Positions 19,075-27,880 of a DNA stretch of 64,000 bases are shown piece by piece. This stretch comes from JTS-RE37 sp963756115 (GTDB lineage: Bacteria; Bacteroidota; Bacteroidia; Flavobacteriales; Flavobacteriaceae): positions 317,855 to 381,854 of the forward strand of contig CAVWMN010000001.1 of assembly GCA_963756115.1 (NCBI GenBank), in the 5' to 3' direction. Made by a program: the position numbers and the translations under genes. The first letter of the stretch is position 1. Each line of letters starts with the position of its first letter. Below the pieces are notes generated by a model. It saw nothing but the letters and a program-made list of their open reading frames with translations, searched no databases and had not been told where the DNA came from.

Positions 19075-19113
19075 ACCGGAATAAAGGTAAAATAATTAAC
19101 AGGGCAGCTACAA

Positions 19114-19147
19114 ATAAAAAGCACTTCAAACCAATATCTGAAGTGCT
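19114..19147 (-). terminator. Terminator of the exbB-exbD operon
   Basis: On the minus strand the stem AGCACTTCA / TGAAGTGCT (arms at 19139-19147 and 19120-19128) is followed by a T-run (A-run at 19116-19120 on the plus strand). It lies about 30 bases after the last exbD stop. Confidence 0.85.
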
Positions 19148-19175
19148 CTGTGGTATTATTTAAGTTTGAAATGAT

Positions 19176-19658
19176 CTATTCTAAATTCCTGAAGGCGTCA
19201 CCTTCATATGTTGTATAGTTAACCTTTAAAGCATTTACCTTTCTAAGCTCCTGTTTGATATCAGACAGCAGGCCCATATTTGCATCCTTGTCTACTTTTA
19301 GGGCAGTGGTCAATACATTTTGCAATTCCTGGGGTTTTTTAGCCCGTTCCTGTAAAATGAAATCCCCAACTTCAGATACACTTGCATATTTGTCATTCAA
19401 CTGTATCTTCGGTTCTGTCCCGTATACCTTCTGGTACTCGGGCGTTGGCTTGCCCACATAAATATACAATACCCTGTCCTTTTTTTCCAGTTTCTTGGTT
19501 TCACTGGCGTATGGCAGCGTATTTTCCACCTTTATGGTACTGTCTTTCATCACGGTTACCGTCATAAAGAAAAACAAGAGCATAAAGACTATATCCGGCA
19601 AAGACGCGGTGTTTACCGGGGGTAAAGCAGCGCTTTTTTTCTTGGTGAATTTTGACAT
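19176..19658 (-). CDS. ExbD/TolR-like biopolymer transport protein
   Basis: The 160-residue protein has a basic N-terminus, then one transmembrane helix with a conserved aspartate just inside it (ASLPDIVFMLLFFFMTVTVM), as in ExbD/TolR proton-channel subunits. A periplasmic domain follows. It is the last gene of a four-gene operon (exbB-like, small membrane protein, exbD-like, exbD-like) and should couple proton flow at the inner membrane to an outer-membrane or envelope process. Confidence 0.9.
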   Translation of the reverse strand: MSKFTKKKSAALPPVNTASLPDIVFMLLFFFMTVTVMKDSTIKVENTLPYASETKKLEKKDRVLYIYVGKPTPEYQKVYGTEPKIQLNDKYASVSEVGDFILQERAKKPQELQNVLTTALKVDKDANMGLLSDIKQELRKVNALKVNYTTYEGDAFRNLE

Positions 19659-19679
19659 ATTCTATTGTTTAGCTCCTTG

Positions 19680-20303
19680 TTAATTACTGGCGGCAGTTTC
19701 CGCTTCTGATAATTTCTGTGGAAACAGATCCTGAACTTTCTTCACCTTATCCTTTAATTCATCCCGCACGCTGGAGGGGGTTTCCGGGTTAAGGTACAGT
19801 GCTTCCATTTCTGTAAAATCCCTGTTAAAAAGCCTTTGGGCCTCCCGGTTCCTTAAATCATTATAGGCACCGACCAGTTCATTCTGCACGGTGATATAAG
19901 TGGAATATTTGGTCTCCCGGTCATTTTTCAGGGAAATGATGGCTTTATCCGGGTTATCGGATGAATTGGGATCCCGTTTGCCTTTGCAATAATTGCAATA
20001 TAAAGGATCTCCTGTAGGTGCACCCCCGTTGTCCAGGAATGCAACAGCCCTGGCCCGGAGGTCCTTCAGGTTTGTCAATTCTTCCTCAACCAACAACTGT
20101 CCGTTCTTGTTGATGTTTACCGTAAAGATGTTCTTCTGTTTGATAACAACATTTTCATCGGGCGGTTCCATCGGTGGCAACATCCTGTCCAATCCTGCAT
20201 CTGTTTCTATCGTGGTGGTCACCAGGAAAAAAATGAGTAACAGGAAAGCGATGTCTGCCATAGAACCGGCATTTACCTCTGGTGGTGCTCCTCTTCTTGG
20301 CAT
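19680..20303 (-). CDS. ExbD/TolR-like biopolymer transport protein
   Basis: The 207-residue protein has a basic N-terminus and the signature SMADIAFLLLIFFLVTTTI with the conserved aspartate of the ExbD transmembrane helix. Its periplasmic domain is longer than in standard ExbD, with an unusual Cys pair (YCNYCKGK). It lies 21 bases before the second exbD. Two different ExbD proteins with one ExbB are common in Bacteroidota. Confidence 0.9.
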   Translation of the reverse strand: MPRRGAPPEVNAGSMADIAFLLLIFFLVTTTIETDAGLDRMLPPMEPPDENVVIKQKNIFTVNINKNGQLLVEEELTNLKDLRARAVAFLDNGGAPTGDPLYCNYCKGKRDPNSSDNPDKAIISLKNDRETKYSTYITVQNELVGAYNDLRNREAQRLFNRDFTEMEALYLNPETPSSVRDELKDKVKKVQDLFPQKLSEAETAASN

Positions 20304-20318
20304 AGCTTTATCTTTTAA

Positions 20319-20762
20319 TTATTTACTGGTCATTTTTTTAACGCCTCCCCATAGCATTGCCCCAACGGCAATAATGGTTAGGATGAAAAATACATTGAGT
20401 CCCATCCCGATCTTTTTAACAGTAGACTCGGTGGTATTGATACCTTTGGTAGCCATTGCTTCAACGGTTCCATCCGCACCGTCTGCCAGAACATATGCGA
20501 CTGCCACGACAATGAGGAATCCAACAACCACCACGAGGGTTCTCTTCAGACTCTGCGGTTTTGAGAATAAACCGATGATGGAGTACAGGAGACTTGCGAT
20601 AACGGCAATCCCCAAAAGGATATAGGTAATGATAAACATAAAGTTCATCGCCCCGTTATCGATTGCTTGTCCCACCGGGACGTTTTTATTCGGAAGCTGG
20701 AACCATAACACGGCTCCAATAAGTCCCAATACAACCAGAATTATTTTAACTATTTTGTGCAT
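20319..20762 (-). CDS. Conserved four-helix membrane protein of the exb operon
   Basis: The 147-residue protein has four predicted transmembrane helices (for example IVKIILVVLGLIGAVLWF and NFMFIITYILLGIAVIASLLY). It sits between the exbB-like and exbD-like genes with spacings of 25 and 15 bases, so it belongs to the same transcript. I recognise no domain. It may be an accessory subunit of the proton channel, which is inferred from position only. Confidence 0.75.
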   Translation of the reverse strand: MHKIVKIILVVLGLIGAVLWFQLPNKNVPVGQAIDNGAMNFMFIITYILLGIAVIASLLYSIIGLFSKPQSLKRTLVVVVGFLIVVAVAYVLADGADGTVEAMATKGINTTESTVKKIGMGLNVFFILTIIAVGAMLWGGVKKMTSK

Positions 20763-20787
20763 AATGCTTTTGTATTAAGTGTCCGAA

Positions 20788-21573
20788 TTACTTTTTGTGG
20801 TCTACCAGCATATCGATCAATATGATGGAGGAATCTTCCATGTCATTAACTATACTATCTATTTTTGCAATGATATAATTATAGAAAATCTGCAGGATAA
20901 TAGCCACAATAAGTCCGAATACTGTAGTCAGTAACGCCACCTGAATATCCCCGGCGATCAGGGAAGCACTTAAGTTACCAACCGCACTGATCTTCTGGAA
21001 GGCCTGTATCATACCGATTACCGTACCCATGAACCCGAGCATCGGTGCTACGGCAATAAACAGTGTAAGCCAGGACACGTTCTTTTCGAGTTGTCCCATT
21101 TGAACACCACCGTATGCGATTACCGCTTTTTCGGCAGATTCGATGCTTTCACCGGCCCTGTCCAGACCCTGGTAATAAATAGAGGCTACCGGGCCTTTTG
21201 TGTTCCGGCAAACTTCCTTGGCTGCTTCCACGCCTCCGGAGGCAAGTGCATCCTCAACCTGTTGCCTTAATTTGGTGGTATTGGTACTGGCCAGGTTCAA
21301 ATAGATGATCCTTTCAATAGCAACCGCGAGGCCCAGGATCAAACACAGCAAAACGATCCCCATGAAGCCTGCGCCTCCCTGGATGAATTGCTCCTTTAGT
21401 ACTTGGGTAAAGCCCTTATCCGGTTCTGCCGCAGCTTCATCCTGAAGCATAACCGTAGCAGCAGCCACTGTGGAAGACAAATTTGAAACCAGTACGTTTG
21501 CTTTTGCGCTAACTGTATTTGTGCTTAAGACAAATAGCCCAGCCATGGCCAGGATTGAGAATAATTTTTTCAT
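20788..21573 (-). CDS. MotA/TolQ/ExbB proton channel protein
   Basis: The 261-residue protein starts at ATG 21573; an in-frame TTG three codons earlier is less likely. It opens with an extra N-terminal hydrophobic segment (MKKLFSILAMAGLFVLSTNT), which looks like a signal peptide, then has three transmembrane helices. The hallmark FIAVAPMLGFMGTVIGMIQAF and the third helix ALLTTVFGLIVAIILQIFYN are typical of TolQ/ExbB. It is the first gene of the exb operon and works with the two ExbD proteins downstream. Confidence 0.92.
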   Translation of the reverse strand: MKKLFSILAMAGLFVLSTNTVSAKANVLVSNLSSTVAAATVMLQDEAAAEPDKGFTQVLKEQFIQGGAGFMGIVLLCLILGLAVAIERIIYLNLASTNTTKLRQQVEDALASGGVEAAKEVCRNTKGPVASIYYQGLDRAGESIESAEKAVIAYGGVQMGQLEKNVSWLTLFIAVAPMLGFMGTVIGMIQAFQKISAVGNLSASLIAGDIQVALLTTVFGLIVAIILQIFYNYIIAKIDSIVNDMEDSSIILIDMLVDHKK

Positions 21574-21998
21574 TTCTTTCAAACTTAAATTTAGTTAGTT
21601 AATAGGGTTAAAGATAAAAAAAAAATGCAATTAAAAAATTAAAACTTTCCGTATTTACAAAGGTTCTGGAAGTATGTCTTCCGATTCAATTCCGACTACT
21701 GACTATTGCATATTCTACTTTTTAACTTGGTTAGATTCCAAGAAAGGTAAGCAAAAGGATCTTGCCATCAAACTTTAGTTATCACTTTGCGGAGACAGAA
21801 CCGCACGGATGTGTTTCAAATGAATCCAAAAACGAAACTACTAAAAAAGATGGAAATAAGACCTTTGCCGGAAGTCTGCCCGGTAATTTTATTTCCCCGG
21901 TTGACCATATATATAATGTATACTATTAAACTTACCGCATCCTGGTCTACATGCCATATGAATTCCAATGTAACAGTGCCGGTATGTTAATTTCAATG
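21574..21998 (+). other. Gene-free stretch upstream of the exb operon
   Basis: These 425 bases are AT-rich. The short frames in them look like chance. The promoter of the exb operon must lie here on the minus strand, but I see no good TAnnTTTG match. Confidence 0.4.
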
Positions 21999-22922
21999 TC
22001 AGATCAAAAAACTATATGCCCATCTGCTCATTCCAATAATCACCAAAATAACCCCTTCCGCCCTGGAAATCCGCCAGCGTGTCCGCATAAAAATAAGTGC
22101 CAGCAGCACCATTAATATAAGCATCACCAGATCTATCCGGGCACCCGGTTCAACCTGTAAATTCCGAATCATGGATGCAACGCCCAGGACACCAAACATA
22201 TTAAAAATATCGCTTCCAACGAGATTGCCTACCGAAATACCAAATTTTCCACGGAGTGCGGCAACTACGGAAGTAGCCAACTCAGGGGCCGAGGTCCCCG
22301 CAGCAACAATGGTTACGCCAATGATCCAATCCGAAACACCCATGATCCGTGCAATGGAGCTTGCCGAATCAACCAAAAAATGGGAACTTCCAACCACCAA
22401 AACCAAAGCAAACAGTAAGATGAAAGGATCATACCATTTGTATTCCCCCACACTTTCGTCATGTTCAATGGTTTCTTTTTTTAAAAATAATGCCCCAATA
22501 TAAATTATCAACAATACAATCAGAATTATTCCTTCAAACTTACTCAGCATCAGATCCCATAAGAAAACTATCAGGATTATGGTCCCTGACAATAAAACGA
22601 GACCATCCCTGTACACAATCTTTTTACTGGTTGCAAGACTTTGAATAATCGCGGTTCCACCCAAAATGAAACCAAGGTTGAAGATGTTAGACCCTACAAT
22701 ATTACCGACGGAAATATCACTCTGACCATTGATTGCGGATAGTACTGATACTGCAAATTCAGGCGCAGATGTACCAATCGCCACTATTGTCAACCCTATG
22801 ACCAGCTCGGATATCCCAATTTTATGGGCAATCCGTACCGCCGAATCTACCAGAAGCATGGCACCTTTGGATATCAGCAGGATACTTACAATAACAATAA
22901 CTATATCAATGGCTACTTCCAT
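21999..22922 (-). CDS. Calcium/sodium antiporter (CaCA family)
   Basis: The 307-residue protein has ten or so hydrophobic helices in two inverted repeats. Each repeat has the alpha-repeat motif of cation/Ca exchangers: VAIGTSAPEFAVSVLSAI with GNIVGSNIFNLG, and VAAGTSAPELATSVVAAL with GNLVGSDIFNMFG. It should export Ca2+ in exchange for Na+ or H+ across the inner membrane. It appears to be a single-gene unit. Confidence 0.93.
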   Translation of the reverse strand: MEVAIDIVIVIVSILLISKGAMLLVDSAVRIAHKIGISELVIGLTIVAIGTSAPEFAVSVLSAINGQSDISVGNIVGSNIFNLGFILGGTAIIQSLATSKKIVYRDGLVLLSGTIILIVFLWDLMLSKFEGIILIVLLIIYIGALFLKKETIEHDESVGEYKWYDPFILLFALVLVVGSSHFLVDSASSIARIMGVSDWIIGVTIVAAGTSAPELATSVVAALRGKFGISVGNLVGSDIFNMFGVLGVASMIRNLQVEPGARIDLVMLILMVLLALIFMRTRWRISRAEGVILVIIGMSRWAYSFLI

Positions 22923-23600
22923 ATTCCATATGTTTTAATCCGCCTGTGCTACGGTTCATTCGGGTCCTGCAGATTGGAATCACACCCCCGGCTGGAATAC
23001 CCTAACTACCATTATATTCCGAGCCTGCCGGTACCTTCCTTTCGGAAAGGCCTTAACAAAAAATGACGCGCTTTATTAAATTACCACGTCAAAAACTGAG
23101 CGATGCAACCCCTGCATTTGCCTGCCCTAAGGTATTCATTGGCAACCAAATTCCTATATACCACGTACTTATTTTTTTTTGCCCGGAAAAACCTTGCCAG
23201 GGCATCCTGAATGCGTTAGCTTCCCGAACCATCCAGGCCGTCCCGCATACATACACAATAAAGGTTCACAAGGGGTTTAACGCTGCCCGGCATCTGGAAT
23301 TTCAACTAATTAACTCCCGGCAGGGCGCAATTATTAAAGCGTTGATTGCTGCCTTTGAGAAAGCGGGCAGTACCGATGTAACCTAAATTGGCCATACTGA
23401 AATACGGTACCTTTATCAGAATTCAAATTCCTAAAGGCAGCCACTTGACAGCATTACTTCTTTAAATTAGAATCAGTTCGTTTGATTTCATACATTTATA
23501 GAACATGTAGTGGACTTACGATAGCTGATGCTATGTTTATTAACCTTCATTGCTCCCTCGCAAAAGCTTGTGTACAGACACCACGAACAACCACTGACCA
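22923..23600 (+). other. Long intergenic stretch, possible gene remnant
   Basis: There is no convincing gene in these 678 bases. A 107-codon plus-strand frame (23063-23386) matches nothing I recognise and has odd composition, with Cys, Pro and Phe clusters. The region also has a small CCTTTC/GAAAGG stem near 23037. It may be decayed sequence at the edge of the accessory block. Confidence 0.35.
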
Positions 23601-24338
23601 ATGATCCAATTCTTCAGAAAAATTCGCCAACACCTTCTCGCGGAAAACAAGTTCAGCAAATACATCCTGTACGCTTTAGGTGAGATTTTCCTGGTTGTTG
23701 TAGGGATTTTAATTGCTTTACAGATAAATAATTGGAACGAAGACAGGAAACAAGTTCTCAAAAGCCTTGATATTATGCGGGAAATAAGGGAAAACTTAGC
23801 ATATAACAATGAACGGTTTAAACAGGAAATCAAGGAGGAAGAATCAGTGATTAATTCAATAGATATTGTAATGGCAAATCTTAGGCTGAATAAGGGATAT
23901 GATAATAGCCTTGATTTCCATTTTTTTAATGTCGCGTACTGGCCTGGTTCCGTTAAGAAATCTTCGGGATATGAAACACTGAAGACACAGGGGGTGGAAA
24001 TAATCCGATCTGATACGCTAAGAAAAGCAATTATCGATTTGTATGAAGGCATGTACGAGCAAATTGCTGAAATAGGCAGAATTTCTGAAAACAATGTAGC
24101 CAGCACAATGTGGCCATTGATGACTGCGCTGTTTGAGACGCAACCTACGCTACCAAATCAGGCTTTTGAGGACATTAGGGTCTCTCCCTTTGATTACGAT
24201 GCCGTAGTCAAATCACAAAACTATCAGGGGTTTTTAAGCTGGTGGCGCCATTCACGGGTGGTGTCGGTTGAACTGAGATTAAATGCAATCGAACAAAATA
24301 CGAAGGTCTTAGAGATGCTATCAAGAGAATTTGACTAA
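23601..24338 (+). CDS. DUF6090 family membrane protein
   Basis: The 245-residue protein begins with the typical flavobacterial DUF6090 N-terminus: a short amphipathic segment (MIQFFRKIRQHLLAENKFSKY), one transmembrane helix (EIFLVVVGILIALQINNWNE), then a long, mostly helical soluble domain. Function is unknown for the family, which is often present in many copies per genome. It stands alone in an accessory stretch. Confidence 0.85.
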   Translation: MIQFFRKIRQHLLAENKFSKYILYALGEIFLVVVGILIALQINNWNEDRKQVLKSLDIMREIRENLAYNNERFKQEIKEEESVINSIDIVMANLRLNKGYDNSLDFHFFNVAYWPGSVKKSSGYETLKTQGVEIIRSDTLRKAIIDLYEGMYEQIAEIGRISENNVASTMWPLMTALFETQPTLPNQAFEDIRVSPFDYDAVVKSQNYQGFLSWWRHSRVVSVELRLNAIEQNTKVLEMLSREFD

Positions 24339-24482
24339 CACCTGCAATTACAACATTTGCAAGATCAAGGGATAAACTTCCTGAGTAATGGTAAAACTAC
24401 CTGTTTAAAACAAAGTTTTTTATACAAACCATAACCAACAACATTAGAACTATAGGATAAAATAGTATAAAATGATTGAACT

Positions 24483-24767
24483 ATGGTAACACTGAGAATT
24501 GAACACAAAATCGCAAACTTTGACGCATGGAAAAAGGCATTTACCAGCGACCCCATAAACAGAAAACAATCCGGTGTAAAGCATTATCGAATCTATCAGC
24601 CGACTGATGACATTCATTTTGTAATCATTGAACTAGACTTTGACAATCTTCAGGAAGCAATATCCGCTGAGACGGCACTGAAAGGCATTTTTCCAAAAAT
24701 TGAAGGAACCTTAATTTTTGGAGTTCAACTTAAAATCATGAATCTTATCGAATCAAAATCACTTTAA
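24483..24767 (+). CDS. Small dimeric alpha/beta-barrel protein (ABM-like)
   Basis: The 94-residue protein has the pattern of a ferredoxin-like alpha/beta barrel of the antibiotic-biosynthesis-monooxygenase/cyclase type (RIEHKIANFDAWKKAF; HYRIYQPTDDIHFVIIELDF). Such proteins act as dimers on small aromatic or polyketide substrates or as haem-binding enzymes. The substrate is unknown. A DUF1772 gene follows after 11 bases; DUF1772 includes anthrone oxygenase-like proteins, so the two may work together. Confidence 0.65.
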   Translation: MVTLRIEHKIANFDAWKKAFTSDPINRKQSGVKHYRIYQPTDDIHFVIIELDFDNLQEAISAETALKGIFPKIEGTLIFGVQLKIMNLIESKSL

Positions 24768-24778
24768 ACCGGTATACC

Positions 24779-25261
24779 ATGCCAACTTCAATGATTCGTT
24801 TTACCAACATAATACTTGCTGCATTACTTGCAGGGACCAGTTTTGGAATCTGGATTGGATTCAATCCGATGGATTACTCCGCCTCCACTTATATTGAGCA
24901 ACAACAAAACCTTGTTCATTCTCTAAATTCATTAATGGTATCGCTGGTTATTACAGCAACTATCGTGACAATCGTTTCAGCATATCGTCAGCGAAAAAAT
25001 AAAAGAGCGTATGTTGCGCTGCTTATAGCTGCTGCCTGTTTTGCTTCCTGCATTTTGATTTCGCGACTGGGTAATTCGCCCATTCAAAATGAAATCCTGA
25101 CATGGGATTCAAACGCGTTCCCCGATAATTGGGCAACGTTTCGTGACAGGTGGTGGTCATTCCACATCATGAGGACGATCGCGGAACTCACTGCATTGGT
25201 CCTTGTGGTTTGGGCAAGTGTTTCAGGCAGGAATGAGCATCTGTATGACAAGACTGTTTAA
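24779..25261 (+). CDS. DUF1772 (anthrone oxygenase-like) membrane protein
   Basis: The 160-residue protein has four transmembrane helices. It also has the DUF1772 features: a hydrophobic first helix with GTSFGIWIGFNP, a QQNLVHSLN segment after it, and WATFRDRWWSFHIMRTI before the last helix. The family is related to anthrone oxygenases, but most bacterial members are uncharacterised. It is in an apparent operon with the ABM-like gene. Confidence 0.75.
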   Translation: MPTSMIRFTNIILAALLAGTSFGIWIGFNPMDYSASTYIEQQQNLVHSLNSLMVSLVITATIVTIVSAYRQRKNKRAYVALLIAAACFASCILISRLGNSPIQNEILTWDSNAFPDNWATFRDRWWSFHIMRTIAELTALVLVVWASVSGRNEHLYDKTV

Positions 25262-25655
25262 AGACAAATGGACTGTGGCCAATAAAGAGTTATTTGAATG
25301 GTGGGATGCTCGTTGAGCCAATCATCAGAAGTGTATCCTCCCGCTTGAAAAAGGGATGCTGCTCCACAGTATTTCTAAACCTCTGCTTTTGATCCTATAG
25401 TTATGTTCAGTTCCGGGTGAACAGGTATGCCATTCCCAATCTGCAAAAAGCCCCGAAGGTTAGAAGGCATAAAATAGTCGATACCACAACAGCCCAAAAC
25501 ACTACAGCATAACCAGACTACAAGTAACCGCAAATCGGTCATGATAAATTTGAATTCTAGTGTATTTCAATAAATATTTTTTGTAATTAGACTTATTTTT
25601 ATTGTTTATCAATAAATATAGTTATCTTTACGAACTAATTTTAACCGTTAACATC
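25262..25655 (+). other. Intergenic stretch upstream of the DUF2975-HTH pair
   Basis: These 394 bases hold no supported gene. Near 25622-25629 a box TATCTTTA differs from the TAnnTTTG consensus at one position and lies about 27 bases before the DUF2975 start, so it may be its promoter. Confidence 0.35.
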
Positions 25656-26192
25656 ATGTCAAAAACACACAACTTCGTATTTATTGGTCTAAAGATTGTT
25701 GCCTGGATCATTTTCGTTGGTTTAGGTATTGAAGCCGGAGGCTTGCTTGTGAATTTCTTTTTCAGTCTGTACAACCCTGAATTCATTCCAAACCTGTATC
25801 AAAAGTTGGACTTGAGTGAAATGTATGAACTTAGTAAATGGGCTTTTTTCAGTATGTATAGTTTTATCCTGATCATCTCTATTTTAAAAGCAATTCTATT
25901 CTATGCTGTCATTGTTCTGGTGACCAAAATTGATCTGTCAAAACCATTCAGCAGTTTTGTTTCGAGGCAGATTTCACTTATCAGCTACTTCACTCTTTCA
26001 ATCGGACTTCTGAGCGTCATAGCTCAGCAAACTGCAGAAAATTTACAACATCGTGGCTATGTTATTGACACCCTCGACCAGTTTTGGGTAGACAGTGATG
26101 CTTTTATTTTGATGGCGGCTATCGTATATGTTATTGCGATTATATTCAAAAAAGGTATTGAAATCCAAAACGAAAACGACCTAACCGTATAA
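25656..26192 (+). CDS. DUF2975 membrane protein
   Basis: The 178-residue protein has four transmembrane helices (for example LKIVAWIIFVGLGIEAGGLLV and FFSMYSFILIISILKAILFYA) and matches the DUF2975 layout. The frame is open upstream, but MSKTHNFVFIGLKIV at 25656 gives a sensible N-terminus. DUF2975 genes are commonly followed by a small Xre-type regulator, as here with 3 bases between. Function is unknown. Confidence 0.8.
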   Translation: MSKTHNFVFIGLKIVAWIIFVGLGIEAGGLLVNFFFSLYNPEFIPNLYQKLDLSEMYELSKWAFFSMYSFILIISILKAILFYAVIVLVTKIDLSKPFSSFVSRQISLISYFTLSIGLLSVIAQQTAENLQHRGYVIDTLDQFWVDSDAFILMAAIVYVIAIIFKKGIEIQNENDLTV

Positions 26193-26195
26193 GCT

Positions 26196-26411
26196 ATGCC
26201 AATCATTGTAAATTTAGACGTCATGATGGCAAAGCGAAAAATGTCGCTCAATGAGCTGTCAGAAAAAGTTGGGCTGACACTTTCTAACCTTTCCATTTTG
26301 AAAACGGGAAAAGCAAAAGCCGTTCGTTTTAGCACGTTAGAAGCAATTTGTATAGCCCTGGACTGCCAGCCTGCTGATATCCTTGAGTATGTGGAAACAG
26401 CCGAAAATTAA
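26196..26411 (+). CDS. Small Xre/Cro-type HTH regulator
   Basis: The 71-residue protein is essentially a single helix-turn-helix domain (MSLNELSEKVGLTLSNLSIL for helices 2-3, then TLEAICIALDCQPADILEY). It follows the DUF2975 gene almost directly and probably regulates that two-gene operon. It is the last gene before the tandem repeat array. Confidence 0.85.
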   Translation: MPIIVNLDVMMAKRKMSLNELSEKVGLTLSNLSILKTGKAKAVRFSTLEAICIALDCQPADILEYVETAEN

Positions 26412-26580
26412 ATTCTTGATGAATGCAATAATTGTTTGGTCCGTTTTATTTTTGTTCATCCTTTGTATATCATTCTAAATGACGCGAGTACCCGGGTAAG
26501 GAACTATTAGTTCCTATATGTCTTATGGGCCAGTTTATTGTAAATCGGATGTAATGGTGCGTTATATACTACAAAATTAA

Positions 26581-27799
26581 CTGCGTTGATCAAAACAAGG
26601 TGCGGGACAAGCATAATGAAAACCAAATTGGCCCAGCGGCCAATTTGCATTCCAAAAAACTGAAAACACTTCAGGGATTAACTGCGTTGATCGAAACAAG
26701 GTGCGGGACAAGCATACTAAAACCAAATTGGTCCAGCGGCCAATTTGCATTCCAAAAAACTGAAAACACTTCAGGGATTAACTGCGTTGATCGAAACAAG
26801 GTGCGGGACAAGCATACTAAAACCAAATTGGCCCAGCGGCCAATTTGCATTCCAAAAAACTGAAAACACTTCAGGGATTAACTGCGTTGATCCGAAACAA
26901 GGTGCGGGACAAGCATACTAAAACCAAATTGGCCCAGCGGCCAATTTGCATTCCAAAAACTGAAAACACTCCAGGGATTAACTGCGTTGATCGAAACAAG
27001 GTGCGGGACAAGCATACTGAAACCAAATTGGCCCAGCGGCCAATTTGCATTCCAAAAACTGAAAACACTTCAGGGATTAACTGCGTTGATCGAAACAAGG
27101 TGCGGGACAAGCATACTAAAACCAAATTGGCCCAGCGGCCAATTTGCATTCCAAAAAACTGAAATCACTTCAGGGATTAACTGCGTTGATCGAAACAGGG
27201 TGCGGGACAAGCATACTAAAACCAAATTGGCCCAGCGGCCAATTTGCATTCCAAAAAACTGAAATCACTTCAGGGATTAACTGCGTTGATCCCTGAACCT
27301 CGAACAGGATGCGGGACAAGCATACTAAAACCAAATTGGCCCAGCGGCCAATTTGCATTCCAAAAAACTGAAATCACTTCAGGGATTAACTGCGTTGATC
27401 CCTGAACCTCGAACAGGATGCGGGACAAGCATACTAAAACCAAATTGGCCCAGCGGCCAATTTGCATTCCAAAAAACTGAAAACACTTCAGGGATTAACT
27501 GCGTTGATCCCTGAACCTCGAACAGGATGCGGGACAAGCATACTAAAACCAAATTGGCCCAGCGGCCAATTTGCATTCCAAAAACTGAAAACACTTCAGG
27601 GATTAACTGCGTTGATCCCTGAACCTCGAACAGGATGCGGGACAAGCATACTAAAACCAAATTGGCCCAGCGGCCAATTTGCATTCCAAAAACTGAAAAC
27701 ACTTCAGGGATTAACTGCGTTGATCCCTGAACCTCGAACAGGATGCGGGACAAGCATAATGAAACCAAATTGGCCCAGCGGCCAATTTGCATTCCAAAA
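26581..27799 (+). repeat. Tandem array of twelve 100-109 bp hairpin-bearing units
   Basis: Twelve direct repeats begin at 26581, 26682, 26782, 26882, 26982, 27081, 27181, 27281, 27390, 27499, 27607 and 27715; the last is truncated at 27799. Units 1-7 are 99-101 bp. Units 8-11 are 108-109 bp because CCTGAACCTC-type sequence is inserted after GATC; unit 12 has it too. Every unit has the stem CAAATTGGCC-CAGC-GGCCAATTTG. In unit 2 one base change (GGCC to GGTC) still pairs as G-U. The longer units also form a second stem, TTCAGGGATTAAC-TGC-GTTGATCCCTGAA, with one G-U. Frames run open on both strands only because the units are near multiples of three. No genes, spacers or integrase are associated. 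Function is unknown. Confidence 0.97.
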
Positions 27800-27851
27800 T
27801 CCAAGCAGGTTTACAAAAGCAAGCTTTTGACACCTGCGCGGATTTTGGAAT
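27791..27851. repeat. Compound hairpin between the array and tRNA-Ser
   Basis: Nested inverted repeats pair ATTCCAAAATCC (27791-27802) with GGATTTTGGAAT (27840-27851), CAGGT (27806-27810) with ACCTG (27832-27836), and AAAAGC (27815-27820) with GCTTTT (27823-27828). The first arm overlaps the end of the last array unit (ATTCCAAAA), so the array seems to end inside the structure. It lies 29 bases past the 3' end of the minus-strand tRNA-Ser and could act as its terminator or as a recombination end. Confidence 0.85.
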
Positions 27852-27880
27852 ACTCCTGCGGAGTGGTTTCATCTTTTGAG

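Noticed and set aside
23063..23386. 107-codon plus-strand frame in the accessory gap
   Set aside because: No recognisable domain, unusual composition and no promoter; it is kept only as part of the intergenic description.
25245..25316. 23-codon frame overlapping the end of the DUF1772 gene
   Set aside because: It is too short, overlaps a supported gene and has no support beyond being open.
26581..27799. CRISPR array
   Set aside because: Whole units repeat with no variable spacers, unit length is 100-109 bp, and there are no cas genes.
26581..27799. Integron attC array
   Set aside because: There are no cassette genes between units and no integrase. The GTTGATC/GATTAAC boxes do not fit the RYYYAAC/GTTRRRY core sites.
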